A stretch of DNA of 64,000 bases from an uncultured Lactobacillus sp. (GTDB lineage Bacteria > Bacillota > Bacilli > Lactobacillales > Lactobacillaceae), in NCBI GenBank assembly GCA_946477855.1, contig CAMKZU010000005.1:1-64000 (forward strand), read 5' to 3'. This document shows positions 26,899 through 35,377 of this stretch, one piece after another; position 1 is the stretch's first letter, and each line of letters opens with the position of its first letter. A program made the position numbers and the translations under genes. The notes beneath the pieces are model-generated. The model was not told the origin of the DNA. It was given only the letters and a program-made list of their open reading frames with translations, and searched no databases.

Positions 26899-28116
26899 AT
26901 GCTGATGAAAAATTTGATTATTAAAAATGTTAAAACAATTATTACTGCACCGGAAGGTATCAATTTACTGGTTGTAAAGGTTGAAACAAATGATCCAAGT
27001 ATTTACGGAGTAGGTTGTGCTACCTTTACTCAGAGGGTGAAAGTTGTCAAGGAGGTAATTGACCAATATTTAAAGCCTATTCTAATCGGTCAGAGTCCAA
27101 ATAAAATTGAAGATATCTGGCAAGTTTGCACATCCAATGCTTATTGGCGCAATGGCCCTGTCTTAAATTGTGCTATTGGTGGTGTGGATATGGCACTATG
27201 GGACATCAAAGGTAAGTTAGCCGATATGCCGCTTTACGAATTACTTGGAGGAAAATGTAGAAATGCGGTTCCAGCATATGCGCACGTGGATGCCGGTTCT
27301 ATCAAAGATGCTCTAAAGCAGGTAAAAGAGAGAATTGATAATGGTTGGACTAATCTTCGTGTTCAAATAAACGGCTATGGCGGTTCTGAACTAGAAAAGC
27401 CAAAAGAAGAAAATAATGGCAATTATTATAATCCTTTGAGATATATGGAGACAACTGTCAAAGCCTTTAAAGAAATTAAATCTGCTTTTGGCAACAAAGT
27501 TAACCTCATTCACGATGTCCATGAAAAATTAACACCCAATCAGGTAATTACCTTGGCAAAGGAATTAGAAGAGTATGATTTGCTTTTCCTAGAAGATCCT
27601 GTTTCACCTGAACAACTCTCGTGGTTAAAAGAGATAAGGAATCACACCAATATTCCTCTAGCGATGGGAGAGCTTTTTAATAACCCGCAAGAATGGCAGC
27701 AGGTAATTCAAAATCATTATGTTGATTACATAAGATGTCATATTAGTCAGATTGGTGGAATTACTCCAGCTAAAAAAATAATTGCATTTGCGGATATCTA
27801 TGGTGTGCAAACTGCTTGGCATGGCCCAGGTGATCTTTCGGGAATTGGTCATGCAGTAAATGCCCAATTAAGCATAGCTTCACATAACTGTGGTTTACAA
27901 GAATGGAGCAACAGCATAAAGAAAAATACCTATGATGTATTCCCTGGCACACCAGTTGCTAAGTCAGGCTATATCTATTTAAATGAAGAACCCGGTCTTG
28001 GTGTTGATATTAATGAAGAAGCTGCTGCAGAATTTCCAGAAATTCCGTTTGCAAAAGATTGGACAAGTAAGTGGACAACAATGAGACTGCCAGATGGCAC
28101 CTCAGTAAGACCTTGA
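26899..28116 (+). CDS. Enolase-superfamily dehydratase, RspA/ManD-like
   Basis: About 405 residues, starting at ATG 26899 behind GGAAGGG. The mandelate-racemase/enolase fold is shown by metal-ligand and catalytic motifs HDVHEKLTP, LEDPVSPEQ, MGELFNNP, RCHISQIGG and WHGPGDLSGIGHAVN, the pattern of the mannonate dehydratase (ManD)/RspA subgroup. Many members have low or undefined activity on sugar acids. It is the first gene of an apparent operon with a PTS, so it may dehydrate a sugar acid released from a beta-glucuronide-like substrate; this is inference. Confidence 0.83.
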   Translation: MLMKNLIIKNVKTIITAPEGINLLVVKVETNDPSIYGVGCATFTQRVKVVKEVIDQYLKPILIGQSPNKIEDIWQVCTSNAYWRNGPVLNCAIGGVDMALWDIKGKLADMPLYELLGGKCRNAVPAYAHVDAGSIKDALKQVKERIDNGWTNLRVQINGYGGSELEKPKEENNGNYYNPLRYMETTVKAFKEIKSAFGNKVNLIHDVHEKLTPNQVITLAKELEEYDLLFLEDPVSPEQLSWLKEIRNHTNIPLAMGELFNNPQEWQQVIQNHYVDYIRCHISQIGGITPAKKIIAFADIYGVQTAWHGPGDLSGIGHAVNAQLSIASHNCGLQEWSNSIKKNTYDVFPGTPVAKSGYIYLNEEPGLGVDINEEAAAEFPEIPFAKDWTSKWTTMRLPDGTSVRP

Positions 28117-28137
28117 AAAGAAAAGAGGAGTAAGAAT

Positions 28138-29985
28138 ATGAAAAGAAATGATCAAAATATTGCTAAAGCTATTTTAGCTAGTATTGGCGGCGCCAAAAAT
28201 ATAGCTAACATTTCCCACTGTTCAACCAGATTGAGAATTACCCCTGTTGACAAGGATAAAGTAGATGAAGCTGGTATTGAACAAATTGACGGTGTTAAAG
28301 GTCAATTTTATTCGGGTAATCAGTTACAAATAATTTTAGGGACTGGATTAGTGGGGAGGATCTATGACATCATTAATCCAGAAGAAAAAGAAGGCAGCAC
28401 TGATCAATATGCTGGTATGTCGTTACCTAAAAAGCTTTCCCGAATTTTAGGTGATATTTTTATACCAGTCATTCCAGCGTTAGTTGCGACTGGATTATTT
28501 AGTGGGATTATCAATTGTTTAACTGCTTTTCATGTGCAAATGAGTCCAGCGGTCTTAACCATAGCTACTGTTTTAATGAAAACAGCATTTACATTTTTGC
28601 CAGTACTAATTGCGTGGTCAGGAATGAAACAATTTGGCGGCTCTCCTGTTTTAGGTCTAATTTTGGGTTTAATGCTGGTCAATCCGCTTCTTCCTAATCC
28701 CAATGATGTGATTAAAGGGACTGTAAAGGCATTAACTGTTAACATTTTAGGTATTCATGTCAATATTGTTAGTTATGCGGGATCAGTTTTACCAGCTCTT
28801 GTGGTGGTATTAGTAGCCGCAATGATAGAAAAACGATTAAAAAAAGTTGTACCTGATAGTTTAGACTTAATTATCACTCCGTTTGTTACACTCTTGATAT
28901 CAGGTTTATTAGGAATACTGATAATTGGACCAATTTGTCAACAAGTAGAACAGGGCATTTTGTTTGTAGCAAAAGCAGTGATTAATTTACCATTCGGTCT
29001 CGGTGGATTAATTATTGGAGGAACGCAACAAGCGATTGTTGTAACTGGGATGCACCATATCTTTTTAGCTTTGGAAAGCAGCTTGCTGGCAACAACCGGT
29101 TATAATCCCTTTAATGCAATGATTACGGGGGGAATTATTGCCCAGGCTACTGCCGCTTTTGTTACTAGCTTAAAAGTAAAAGACCCTAAAAAGCGCAGCT
29201 TATATACTTCTTCATCATTACCAGCGTTTTTAGGTATCACAGAACCAGCAATTTTTGGTGTGAATTTACGTTTTGGTTTGCCATTTATATTTGCGTTATG
29301 TGGTGGAGCTGCATCAGGAATGCTAGCTGGTCTGCTCCACGCTGCAAGTACAGGAATGGGTGTTGCTGCATTACCAGGTTTAGTAACATATTTATACAGC
29401 AAACAAGCTATTTTAAATTACGTGTTAATCCACGTAACAGCCATGTTGGTTTCGGGTGGACTAGTTTACTTCTTTTTTGACCCAAACAAAGAAATTAAAG
29501 ATGAAACAGAAAAAGAAACAAATCAACCTCATAATTATGCTATCGTTTCACCAGTCAATGGCAGTTTTAAAAGTAATGATCAAATTAAAGACCAAACTTT
29601 TGCTAAAGAAATATTAGGGCAAACAGTTGGAATTGAACCTAAAGATGGCAAAATTTATGCTCCTATTTCCGGCAAGGTAGTAATGCTGGCTCCTACAAAG
29701 CATGCAATTGGAATTAAAGATGATAAAACGGGTATAGAAGTTTTGTTGCACTTAGGTATTGATACTGTTGAAATGAAAGGCAAACCGTTTAAAGCAGCGG
29801 TTAATGTTGGAGATACTGTTTTTAAGGGACAGTTATTGCTAGAAATGAATATTGAAAGTATTAAACAAGCCAATTATGATCCTATAGTTTTGCTGGTGAT
29901 TACCAAAAATACAGGTAAAAAGTTTGAAGTTAAAAAGCAAAGTTCAATAATTCATGCAAGACAAGATTTACTTTATTTAAATTAA
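28138..29985 (+). CDS. PTS beta-glucoside-family EIIBCA
   Basis: 615 residues in B-C-A order. The IIB domain has the phospho-Cys in HCSTRLRITP (about 22), the IIC domain spans about 100-460, and the C-terminal IIA domain (about 480-615) has the phospho-His in LLHLGIDTVEMKG. This matches BglP/sucrose-family fused permeases. It lies 22 bp after the dehydratase gene. No phospho-beta-glucosidase is nearby, so the substrate may not be an ordinary beta-glucoside. Confidence 0.92.
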   Translation: MKRNDQNIAKAILASIGGAKNIANISHCSTRLRITPVDKDKVDEAGIEQIDGVKGQFYSGNQLQIILGTGLVGRIYDIINPEEKEGSTDQYAGMSLPKKLSRILGDIFIPVIPALVATGLFSGIINCLTAFHVQMSPAVLTIATVLMKTAFTFLPVLIAWSGMKQFGGSPVLGLILGLMLVNPLLPNPNDVIKGTVKALTVNILGIHVNIVSYAGSVLPALVVVLVAAMIEKRLKKVVPDSLDLIITPFVTLLISGLLGILIIGPICQQVEQGILFVAKAVINLPFGLGGLIIGGTQQAIVVTGMHHIFLALESSLLATTGYNPFNAMITGGIIAQATAAFVTSLKVKDPKKRSLYTSSSLPAFLGITEPAIFGVNLRFGLPFIFALCGGAASGMLAGLLHAASTGMGVAALPGLVTYLYSKQAILNYVLIHVTAMLVSGGLVYFFFDPNKEIKDETEKETNQPHNYAIVSPVNGSFKSNDQIKDQTFAKEILGQTVGIEPKDGKIYAPISGKVVMLAPTKHAIGIKDDKTGIEVLLHLGIDTVEMKGKPFKAAVNVGDTVFKGQLLLEMNIESIKQANYDPIVLLVITKNTGKKFEVKKQSSIIHARQDLLYLN

Positions 29986-30083
29986 AATTACAGATATAGC
30001 CTTCAAGAAATATCCTTATCATGATATAGTTTTTGAAGGCTATTTTTGATAAATAAGATAAATAAATAGAAAGGGGCGGGAAA

Positions 30084-30863
30084 GTGATTGAAGACTTAGT
30101 AATCAAGAATTTTGAAATGTTAACTACAACTGATAAACATATTTGGCAGTATATCAAAGAAAATAAAAAAAGAGTTTATAAGCTTAATTTAAAAAGCTTG
30201 GCTCAAAAATGTAATGTTTCAACTTCTGCAATAGTAAGATTTTCTAAGCGCATATCTTTACAAGGGTTTTCGGAATTAAAATATTTGTTAAGACAAGAAG
30301 ATGAACCAGAAAAATTTAATGGCAATATTTTTGAGCAATACCAAATAAAAATGGATGAATTTTTCGAAAATATTACTAAGAAAGACATTAGGCCTGTTTG
30401 TCGTTTGTTAAGTAGCAGTAAAAAGATTTTTGTCTATGGTACTGGCACTTTGCAGCGAACCATAGCCCAAGAAATTAGGCGCTTATTTTTAACAATTAAT
30501 ATTCCCATCTTTTTTATTGAGGGCGTTGACGAGCTGTCGGCTTTGACTGCTTCTTTGACTCAAGATGATGTGGTTATTTTAATAACGTTAAAGGGTTCTT
30601 CCGATAACGCTATACTATTTGCCAAGAATTTAAAAGCTAATGGAATACCGTTCATTTCTATTGTAGAAAGAGTTGATAATGAAATATCCCGCTTGAGTGA
30701 TCAAAATATTTTTATTGATCCGATTGAACTTAAACTAAACCCAAGTAGACAACTATCAATTAAAGATCCGTATTTCATAATGGTTAGTGTACTGTTTATA
30801 AGAATGAATCGTTATTTATGTGAAATTAAAGAAAATACAATAGACAAAAAGCAAGATAATTGA
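30084..30863 (+). CDS. MurR/RpiR-family transcriptional regulator
   Basis: 259 residues. The N-terminal HTH_6 (LKSLAQKCNVSTSAIVRFSKRISLQGFSELK) is followed by an SIS phosphosugar-binding domain (FVYGTGTLQRTIAQEI, VILITLKGSSDNAI). It probably controls the dehydratase/PTS genes upstream in response to a phosphorylated sugar. Confidence 0.9.
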   Translation: MIEDLVIKNFEMLTTTDKHIWQYIKENKKRVYKLNLKSLAQKCNVSTSAIVRFSKRISLQGFSELKYLLRQEDEPEKFNGNIFEQYQIKMDEFFENITKKDIRPVCRLLSSSKKIFVYGTGTLQRTIAQEIRRLFLTINIPIFFIEGVDELSALTASLTQDDVVILITLKGSSDNAILFAKNLKANGIPFISIVERVDNEISRLSDQNIFIDPIELKLNPSRQLSIKDPYFIMVSVLFIRMNRYLCEIKENTIDKKQDN

Positions 30864-30878
30864 AGTTTAACTGTATCA

Positions 30879-30925
30879 AAAAAGCTCTGCGTCTTGAATA
30901 CCAAATTCAAAAGGCAGAGCTTTTG
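30879..30925. terminator. Bidirectional terminator between converging genes
   Basis: AAAAGCTCTGC pairs with GCAGAGCTTTT. The minus strand ends in six U residues and the plus strand in four, so it serves both the RpiR gene and the ABC operon. Confidence 0.88.
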
Positions 30926-30945
30926 GTTAATTAATTTAGTTGTTT

Positions 30946-31749
30946 TTATGCCAACAATATCGCATCGTCTTCAAGACCTGCACCAACATGCTTTTGGAAC
31001 AATTCCATTAACTTAGGCACAGTTAGGTTTTGCTTATCTTCCCCGGCTAAGTCAATTGCAACACGACCTTGATGCAACATAATCAAACGATTGCCATAGC
31101 GGATTGCATCTTCCATGTTATGGGTAACCATAAAAGCAGTTAGGTGTTGTTCTGATATTAATTTCTCTGTTAACTGCATAACCGTTATTGAAGTTTGCGG
31201 ATCAAGAGCAGCAGTATGCTCATCCAGTAAAATCAAATCTGGTCTTTGCAAAGTAGCCATTAAGAGTGTAATTGCTTGTCTTTGACCACCGGAAAGAAGT
31301 CCAATTTCAGTTTCCAAACGATTTTCCAGATTTAAGTTTAGTTGGGCAAGCTGTTTTTTGAAAAACTTTCTATCCTGTTTTTTAACTCCGGGACGAAAGC
31401 CCCGCCGTTGACCTCTTTTCATTGCCAAGGCCAAATTTTCTTCGACGGTCAGTCTTACTGCAGTCCCCATTTTAGGATCTTGGAAGACGCGACTGATATT
31501 TTGGGCACGTTTAGTTACAGGCAATTTGGTAATGTCGTTGCCATTTAAAATTATTTGACCTTCTTGAATTGGCAGCGTTCCGGCAATGCTGTTAAGCAGC
31601 GTAGATTTTCCAGCACCGTTACTACCAATAATAGTTACAAAATCGCCCGCTTCTAAATTAAGGTCAATTCCGCGCAGTACCCGATTTTCGTTTACAGTTC
31701 CGCGCTCGAATGTTTGATGTAAGTTCTTAATTTTTAGTACTTCCGGCAT
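30946..31749 (-). CDS. ABC transporter ATP-binding protein (TrpZ-like)
   Basis: 267 residues with Walker A GSNGAGKSTLL, signature LLSGGQRQAI, Walker B LILLDEHTAALD and the H-loop VTHNME. It belongs to the ABC-type uncharacterised amino-acid importer set found with PF04392 binding proteins (the TrpXYZ system). The start overlaps the permease gene end by 23 bp and has AAAGGAGG upstream. Confidence 0.92.
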   Translation of the reverse strand: MPEVLKIKNLHQTFERGTVNENRVLRGIDLNLEAGDFVTIIGSNGAGKSTLLNSIAGTLPIQEGQIILNGNDITKLPVTKRAQNISRVFQDPKMGTAVRLTVEENLALAMKRGQRRGFRPGVKKQDRKFFKKQLAQLNLNLENRLETEIGLLSGGQRQAITLLMATLQRPDLILLDEHTAALDPQTSITVMQLTEKLISEQHLTAFMVTHNMEDAIRYGNRLIMLHQGRVAIDLAGEDKQNLTVPKLMELFQKHVGAGLEDDAILLA

Positions 31750-32644
31750 CTTTTTTTCCTCCTTTTAGATTGTGTGGTAAATGGAAATTAGGTAATGTTA
31801 AACAAACAACTAAAACTAAGGCTGAAGCTAATTTGGCATCAGACGGTTCAACGTTCATTTGGAATACCAGAGCTAAGATTAGGCGGTAAATAATTGCCCC
31901 TAATACTAAAGTCAATAAGCGACCACCGATTGACAGATTGCGTAAAAGTACCTCGGCGATGATAATTGATGCCAGTCCAATAACCAGGGTACCTACACCA
32001 GAGTTTAAATCGGCAAAGCCGTTATTCTGTGATAACAGTCCGCCAGATAGGGCAATGCAGCCATTAGAAATCATGTAACCTAAAATTTTCATCCCCTGAG
32101 TTTTGATGCCGTTGGCAGCACTCATTTGCGGGTTATCACCAGTGGCTCTCATAGCCAAGCCTATTTCTGTTTTGAAGAAAACGACTAATAAGAAGATCAC
32201 TAAAAGTGCAATTATCAGTCCCATTGCAATTACAGCATTGTTACGACTTAAGCCCCAATTTTGCGCAATTGTAAAGACCGTGTCCTTGCCAAGTAGTGAA
32301 ACATTAGCAGCATTCTGCATTACTCTGGAAGTAATTGAATATAGTCCAGTCATAGTGATGATTCCTGCTAACAAAGAAGGTATGCGCAATTTTGTGTTCA
32401 AAATGCCTGTTACCAAACCGGCAATTAAGCCGCCAATAAATGCAGCGCCAGTTGCTAATATGGGATTAATTCCCTTAATTATGCACATGGTGGCAATGGC
32501 TCCTCCTAAGGGAAAACTGCCTTCTGCTGTCATATCGGCTAAGTCTAAAATACGGAAAGTTAAGTAGACCCCAATTGCCATCAACGACCAGAGTAGTCCC
32601 TGCGAAGTAGACGATAGTAATAACTCCCAAAATGTATTTAACAT
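31727..32644 (-). CDS. ABC transporter permease (TrpY-like)
   Basis: 305 residues with eight to nine hydrophobic segments of the BPD_transp_2 (LivH-like) family (TFRILDLADMTAEGSFPLGGA, TGDNPQMSAANGI). It is paired with a single ATPase and a PF04392 lipoprotein, the standard arrangement of the TrpXYZ family. The substrate is inferred from the Tyr-rich attenuator upstream to be an aromatic amino acid. Confidence 0.9.
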   Translation of the reverse strand: MLNTFWELLLSSTSQGLLWSLMAIGVYLTFRILDLADMTAEGSFPLGGAIATMCIIKGINPILATGAAFIGGLIAGLVTGILNTKLRIPSLLAGIITMTGLYSITSRVMQNAANVSLLGKDTVFTIAQNWGLSRNNAVIAMGLIIALLVIFLLVVFFKTEIGLAMRATGDNPQMSAANGIKTQGMKILGYMISNGCIALSGGLLSQNNGFADLNSGVGTLVIGLASIIIAEVLLRNLSIGGRLLTLVLGAIIYRLILALVFQMNVEPSDAKLASALVLVVCLTLPNFHLPHNLKGGKKDAGSTKN

Positions 32645-32674
32645 AACTATTGATTCACGCTGCCTTTCTTTAAT

Positions 32675-33643
32675 TTACTTAGGTGCTTTAATTGAAGCAG
32701 GGTCAATTCCAAGTGCCTTTGCCATTTTCTTGTTAACCACCAATTTCAAATCGGTAGCTTTTTCAACAGGCATGTCTTTAGGTTTAGCTTTACCATCTAA
32801 AATCTTAGCAGCCATTTTACCGGTTTGTTTACCAAGTGCCTCATAATCTATTCCAATAGAAGCCAAGCCGCCAGTTTTAACTTGATCCGTTGAACCGGCT
32901 ACCAGTGGAATCTTCTTTTCCTTAACAACCTTACCAATAATTGAAGAAGCAGAGGCAAAAGTATTGTCTGTTGGTACGTAAATTCCTTGTACTTTTCCTG
33001 CTAAAGTTTCAGTGACTTGTTGAACATCATTTGTTGTGTTGGCCGTCTTAATTAAAACTTTGACTCCGGCTTTTTTAAGTGCCTTGACAGCTAGATCAGC
33101 TTGAATTTTGGAATTGGCTTCGCCCGCATTGTACATAATGCCAATTGTTTTAGCCTTAGGCACAATTGATAAAAGTAATTTGATTTGTTTATCAATTGAA
33201 ACCATATCAGTGGTTCCTGTGACATTTCTGCCAGGTTTAGCGTCTGAATTTACTAGTTTGGCAGCTTTCAGATCAGTCACAGCAGTCACTACAATCGGAA
33301 TATCTTGGGTCGCATTTGCTACGCTTTGTGCTGCTGGGGTGGCAATACCTAAAATTAAATCTGATTTTTCGTTGACTAGTTTTTCACTCATGCTCTTCAA
33401 ATTGTCTTGACTATTTTGCGCATTTTGGTAATCAATCTTTAAATTTTTGCCTTCAACGTAGCCTTTTTCTTTCAGTCCTTCTTTAAAGCCCTTGTTGGCT
33501 TCATCTAAAGAGGGATGTTGTACTACCTGCAGTATACCGACATGTTTGACAGTTGCTGTACTGCCTGATTTTTTGTTATTGCAACCACTTAATAGTAACA
33601 AACCGGTTAAGGCCATTCCCATAACTAATTTCTTAATTCGCAT
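32675..33643 (-). CDS. ABC substrate-binding lipoprotein, PF04392 type (copy 1)
   Basis: 322 residues. The signal peptide ends in the lipobox LLLSGCN, so Cys21 is lipidated. The mature part (HVGILQVVQHPSLDEA, LGIATPAAQSVANAT, IGIMYNAGEANSK) is ABC_sub_bind. It shares most of its sequence with the copy at 34105-35076. It heads the operon with permease and ATPase and is preceded by attenuator copy 1. Confidence 0.92.
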   Translation of the reverse strand: MRIKKLVMGMALTGLLLLSGCNNKKSGSTATVKHVGILQVVQHPSLDEANKGFKEGLKEKGYVEGKNLKIDYQNAQNSQDNLKSMSEKLVNEKSDLILGIATPAAQSVANATQDIPIVVTAVTDLKAAKLVNSDAKPGRNVTGTTDMVSIDKQIKLLLSIVPKAKTIGIMYNAGEANSKIQADLAVKALKKAGVKVLIKTANTTNDVQQVTETLAGKVQGIYVPTDNTFASASSIIGKVVKEKKIPLVAGSTDQVKTGGLASIGIDYEALGKQTGKMAAKILDGKAKPKDMPVEKATDLKLVVNKKMAKALGIDPASIKAPK

Positions 33644-33677
33644 TTTTCTTCCTCCGTAAATCTAATCTTCATAACGT

Positions 33678-33939
33678 AAAAACACCCACTTATTTCTAAG
33701 TGGGTGTACAAGTTATCATTTTCATTAATAATTATTTGTGATTAACCACTTAGAAAGCTATGTGGCTAACCGCAACTAAAGGACTCTAGCCATCATAGAT
33801 AAATTCAAAACTTGAATCTGGTTTGAATTCATCTAGATGAACCCAAACCCTATCTAAAATAGCTAAAGTAGTAACGATTATTCAGTTGTGAGATGTGTTT
33901 AATATAATATTTCATTTAAGATCAACCTCCAACCTTAAT
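33678..33939 (-). ncRNA. Tyr-rich leader-peptide attenuator, copy 1
   Basis: Reading minus from about 33939, the leader holds a short ORF (33850-33915) and a hairpin GGTTTGGGTTCATCT/AGATGAATTCAAACC (33820-33849) abutting its stop. A second hairpin GGTTAGCCAC/GTGGTTAATC (33740-33771) and a terminator ACACCCACTT/AAGTGGGTGT plus U residues (33678-33707) follow. The 3' arm of the second hairpin (TTTCTAAGTGG) is perfectly complementary over 11 nt to the 5' terminator arm (CCACTTAGAAA), so terminator and antiterminator exclude each other. No T-box motif is present. Confidence 0.82.
33850..33915 (-). CDS. Tyr/Phe-rich leader peptide, copy 1
   Basis: A 21-residue ORF with GGAGG ten bases upstream (33926-33930). 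It contains MKYYIK at the start and QLNNRYYFSYFR at the end: five Tyr and two Phe in 21 residues. The C-terminal core QLNNRYYxSYxR recurs in copy 2. The codons for the last aromatic residues can pair with a downstream segment, so ribosome stalling there should alter RNA folding. Confidence 0.8.
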   Translation of the reverse strand: MKYYIKHISQLNNRYYFSYFR

Positions 33940-33945
33940 GAGAAG

Positions 33946-33974
33946 ATTATAAAAAATAAAGAAGAAAAAGTCAA
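33946..33974 (-). promoter_or_regulatory. Promoter of attenuator copy 1
   Basis: TTGACT (33969-33974), a 17-nt spacer and TATAAT (33946-33951) on the minus strand. Confidence 0.88.
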
Positions 33975-34068
33975 GGAATAATAAAATTTGGTTGCAATTG
34001 ATGTGTAACCTAAGGGAATTTTTCAAATTTATTTTGCCAAAATGTTTAAGCTAGTTTTTTGTTTTACA

Positions 34069-34093
34069 TAAAAAAAACTGCCCTTGTGGCAGT
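34069..34093 (-). terminator. Terminator after lipoprotein copy 2
   Basis: ACTGCC pairs with GGCAGT and a run of U residues follows on the minus strand, so copy 2 is transcribed alone. Confidence 0.8.
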
Positions 34094-34104
34094 CTGTTTC
34101 CCGT

Positions 34105-35076
34105 TTATTTTGGAGCTTTAATTGATTTAGGATCAATTCCCAGTGCTTTGGCCATACTTTTGTTCACAACTAATTTCATGTCGTGTGCTTTTTCGACCGG
34201 CATATTCGCAGGTTTAGCTTTGCCAGATAAAATTTTAGCAGCCATTTTCCCGGTTTGTTCTCCCAATAATTCGTAATCAATACCGATTGAAGCTAAGCCA
34301 CCAGTTTTGACTTGATCAACTGAACTTGCTACCAGAGGAACTTTCTTTTCTTTGACAACTTTGCCAACTACTGAAGCTGCTGAATCAAAGGTATTATCGG
34401 TAGGAACGAAAATACCGTCAACTTTTGAAGCCAGAGTTTCTGTTACTTGTTGGACATCATTAGTAGTATTTGCCGTTTTAATTAAAACTTTCACTCCTGC
34501 TTTTTTTAGTGCAGCTGTTGCTAAGTCAGCCTGAATTTTGGAGTTTGATTCACCAGCGTTGTACATGATACCGATAGTTTTAGCCTTCGGAACAATTGAC
34601 AGCAGCAACTTAATCTGGCGTTTAATTGAAACCATATCTGTTGTTCCCGTAATATTCCTGCCCGGTTTTTCATCTGAATTAACGAGTTTGGCTGCTTTTA
34701 AATCAGTAACTGCGGTAACAACAGTAGGAATTTTTTGTGTAGCATTGGCCACACTCTGAGCAGCTGGTGTCGCAATACCTAAAATTAAATCGGACTTTTC
34801 GTTGACTAGTTTTTCACTCATACTCTTTAAATTATCTTGATTATTTTGCGCATTCTGGTAATCAATCTTGAGATTTTTGCCTTCAACGAAGCCTTCTTCT
34901 TTTAGTCCTTTTTTGAAACCTTTGTATGCCTTGTCTAAAGAAGGGTGCTGCACTACTTGCAACACACCGACATGTTTAACTTCAGTGGCGGATTTGTCTG
35001 CTTTTTTACTGCTGCAACCGCCTAACGTCATTAATCCTACAATTGTAATTCCTGCAACTAATTTTCTCAAATGCAT
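34105..35076 (-). CDS. ABC substrate-binding lipoprotein, PF04392 type (copy 2)
   Basis: 323 residues starting at ATG 35076 behind GGAGGAAC. The track start at 35103 lies inside the attenuator terminator and is wrong. It has a lipobox LMTLGGCS and the same ABC_sub_bind core as copy 1, with near-identical stretches (LVNEKSDLILGIATPAAQSV). It has its own promoter, attenuator and terminator but no transport genes, so it probably feeds the copy-1 permease. Confidence 0.92.
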   Translation of the reverse strand: MHLRKLVAGITIVGLMTLGGCSSKKADKSATEVKHVGVLQVVQHPSLDKAYKGFKKGLKEEGFVEGKNLKIDYQNAQNNQDNLKSMSEKLVNEKSDLILGIATPAAQSVANATQKIPTVVTAVTDLKAAKLVNSDEKPGRNITGTTDMVSIKRQIKLLLSIVPKAKTIGIMYNAGESNSKIQADLATAALKKAGVKVLIKTANTTNDVQQVTETLASKVDGIFVPTDNTFDSAASVVGKVVKEKKVPLVASSVDQVKTGGLASIGIDYELLGEQTGKMAAKILSGKAKPANMPVEKAHDMKLVVNKSMAKALGIDPKSIKAPK

Positions 35077-35089
35077 CTTGTTCCTCCAT

Positions 35090-35342
35090 AAAAAAATACC
35101 CACTTACTTCTAAGCGGGTACACAGGAATTAAATTACCAAAATGATTGGATGTGGTTAGCCACTTAGAAAGCTATGTGGCTAACCATACTAAAAGAGCCT
35201 AGCCATCATAGATAAATTCAAACTTGAGTTTCGTTTGAATTCATCTAGATGAACCCAAACACTTATCTATAGTAGCTAAGGTAATAACGATTATTTAGCT
35301 GTTTACTAAAAGTAATCATTAAAACTTACCTCCAACTTCGAT
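35090..35342 (-). ncRNA. Tyr-rich leader-peptide attenuator, copy 2
   Basis: It has the same layout as copy 1: leader ORF 35263-35319, a hairpin at 35233-35260, a perfect hairpin GGTTAGCCAC/GTGGCTAACC at 35154-35185, and the terminator TACCCGCTTA/TAAGTGGGTA with seven U residues at 35090-35120. The antiterminator pairing (35160-35169 with 35108-35117) is kept with one G-U. In the second hairpin a G-U pair of copy 1 is G-C here, so pairing is preserved across the duplicates. Confidence 0.82.
35263..35319 (-). CDS. Tyr-rich leader peptide, copy 2
   Basis: An 18-residue ORF behind TTGGAGGT, beginning MITFSK and ending QLNNRYYLSYYR: four Tyr and one Phe. The core matches copy 1 while the N-terminus differs, which argues for selection on the aromatic C-terminal codons. 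Confidence 0.8.
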   Translation of the reverse strand: MITFSKQLNNRYYLSYYR

Positions 35343-35348
35343 AATCGC

Positions 35349-35377
35349 ATTATAAAAAAATAAAAAATTAAAGTCAA
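35349..35377 (-). promoter_or_regulatory. Promoter of attenuator copy 2
   Basis: TTGACT (35372-35377), 17-nt spacer, TATAAT (35349-35354) on the minus strand. Confidence 0.88.

Noticed and set aside
30946-33643. Tryptophan specificity for the TrpXYZ-like transporter
   Set aside because: The family is known for tryptophan, but neither leader peptide has a Trp codon while both are rich in Tyr.
33678-33939. T-box riboswitch upstream of the ABC lipoprotein gene
   Set aside because: No T-box antiterminator consensus and no specifier-loop layout are present; a translated Tyr-rich ORF explains the leader better.
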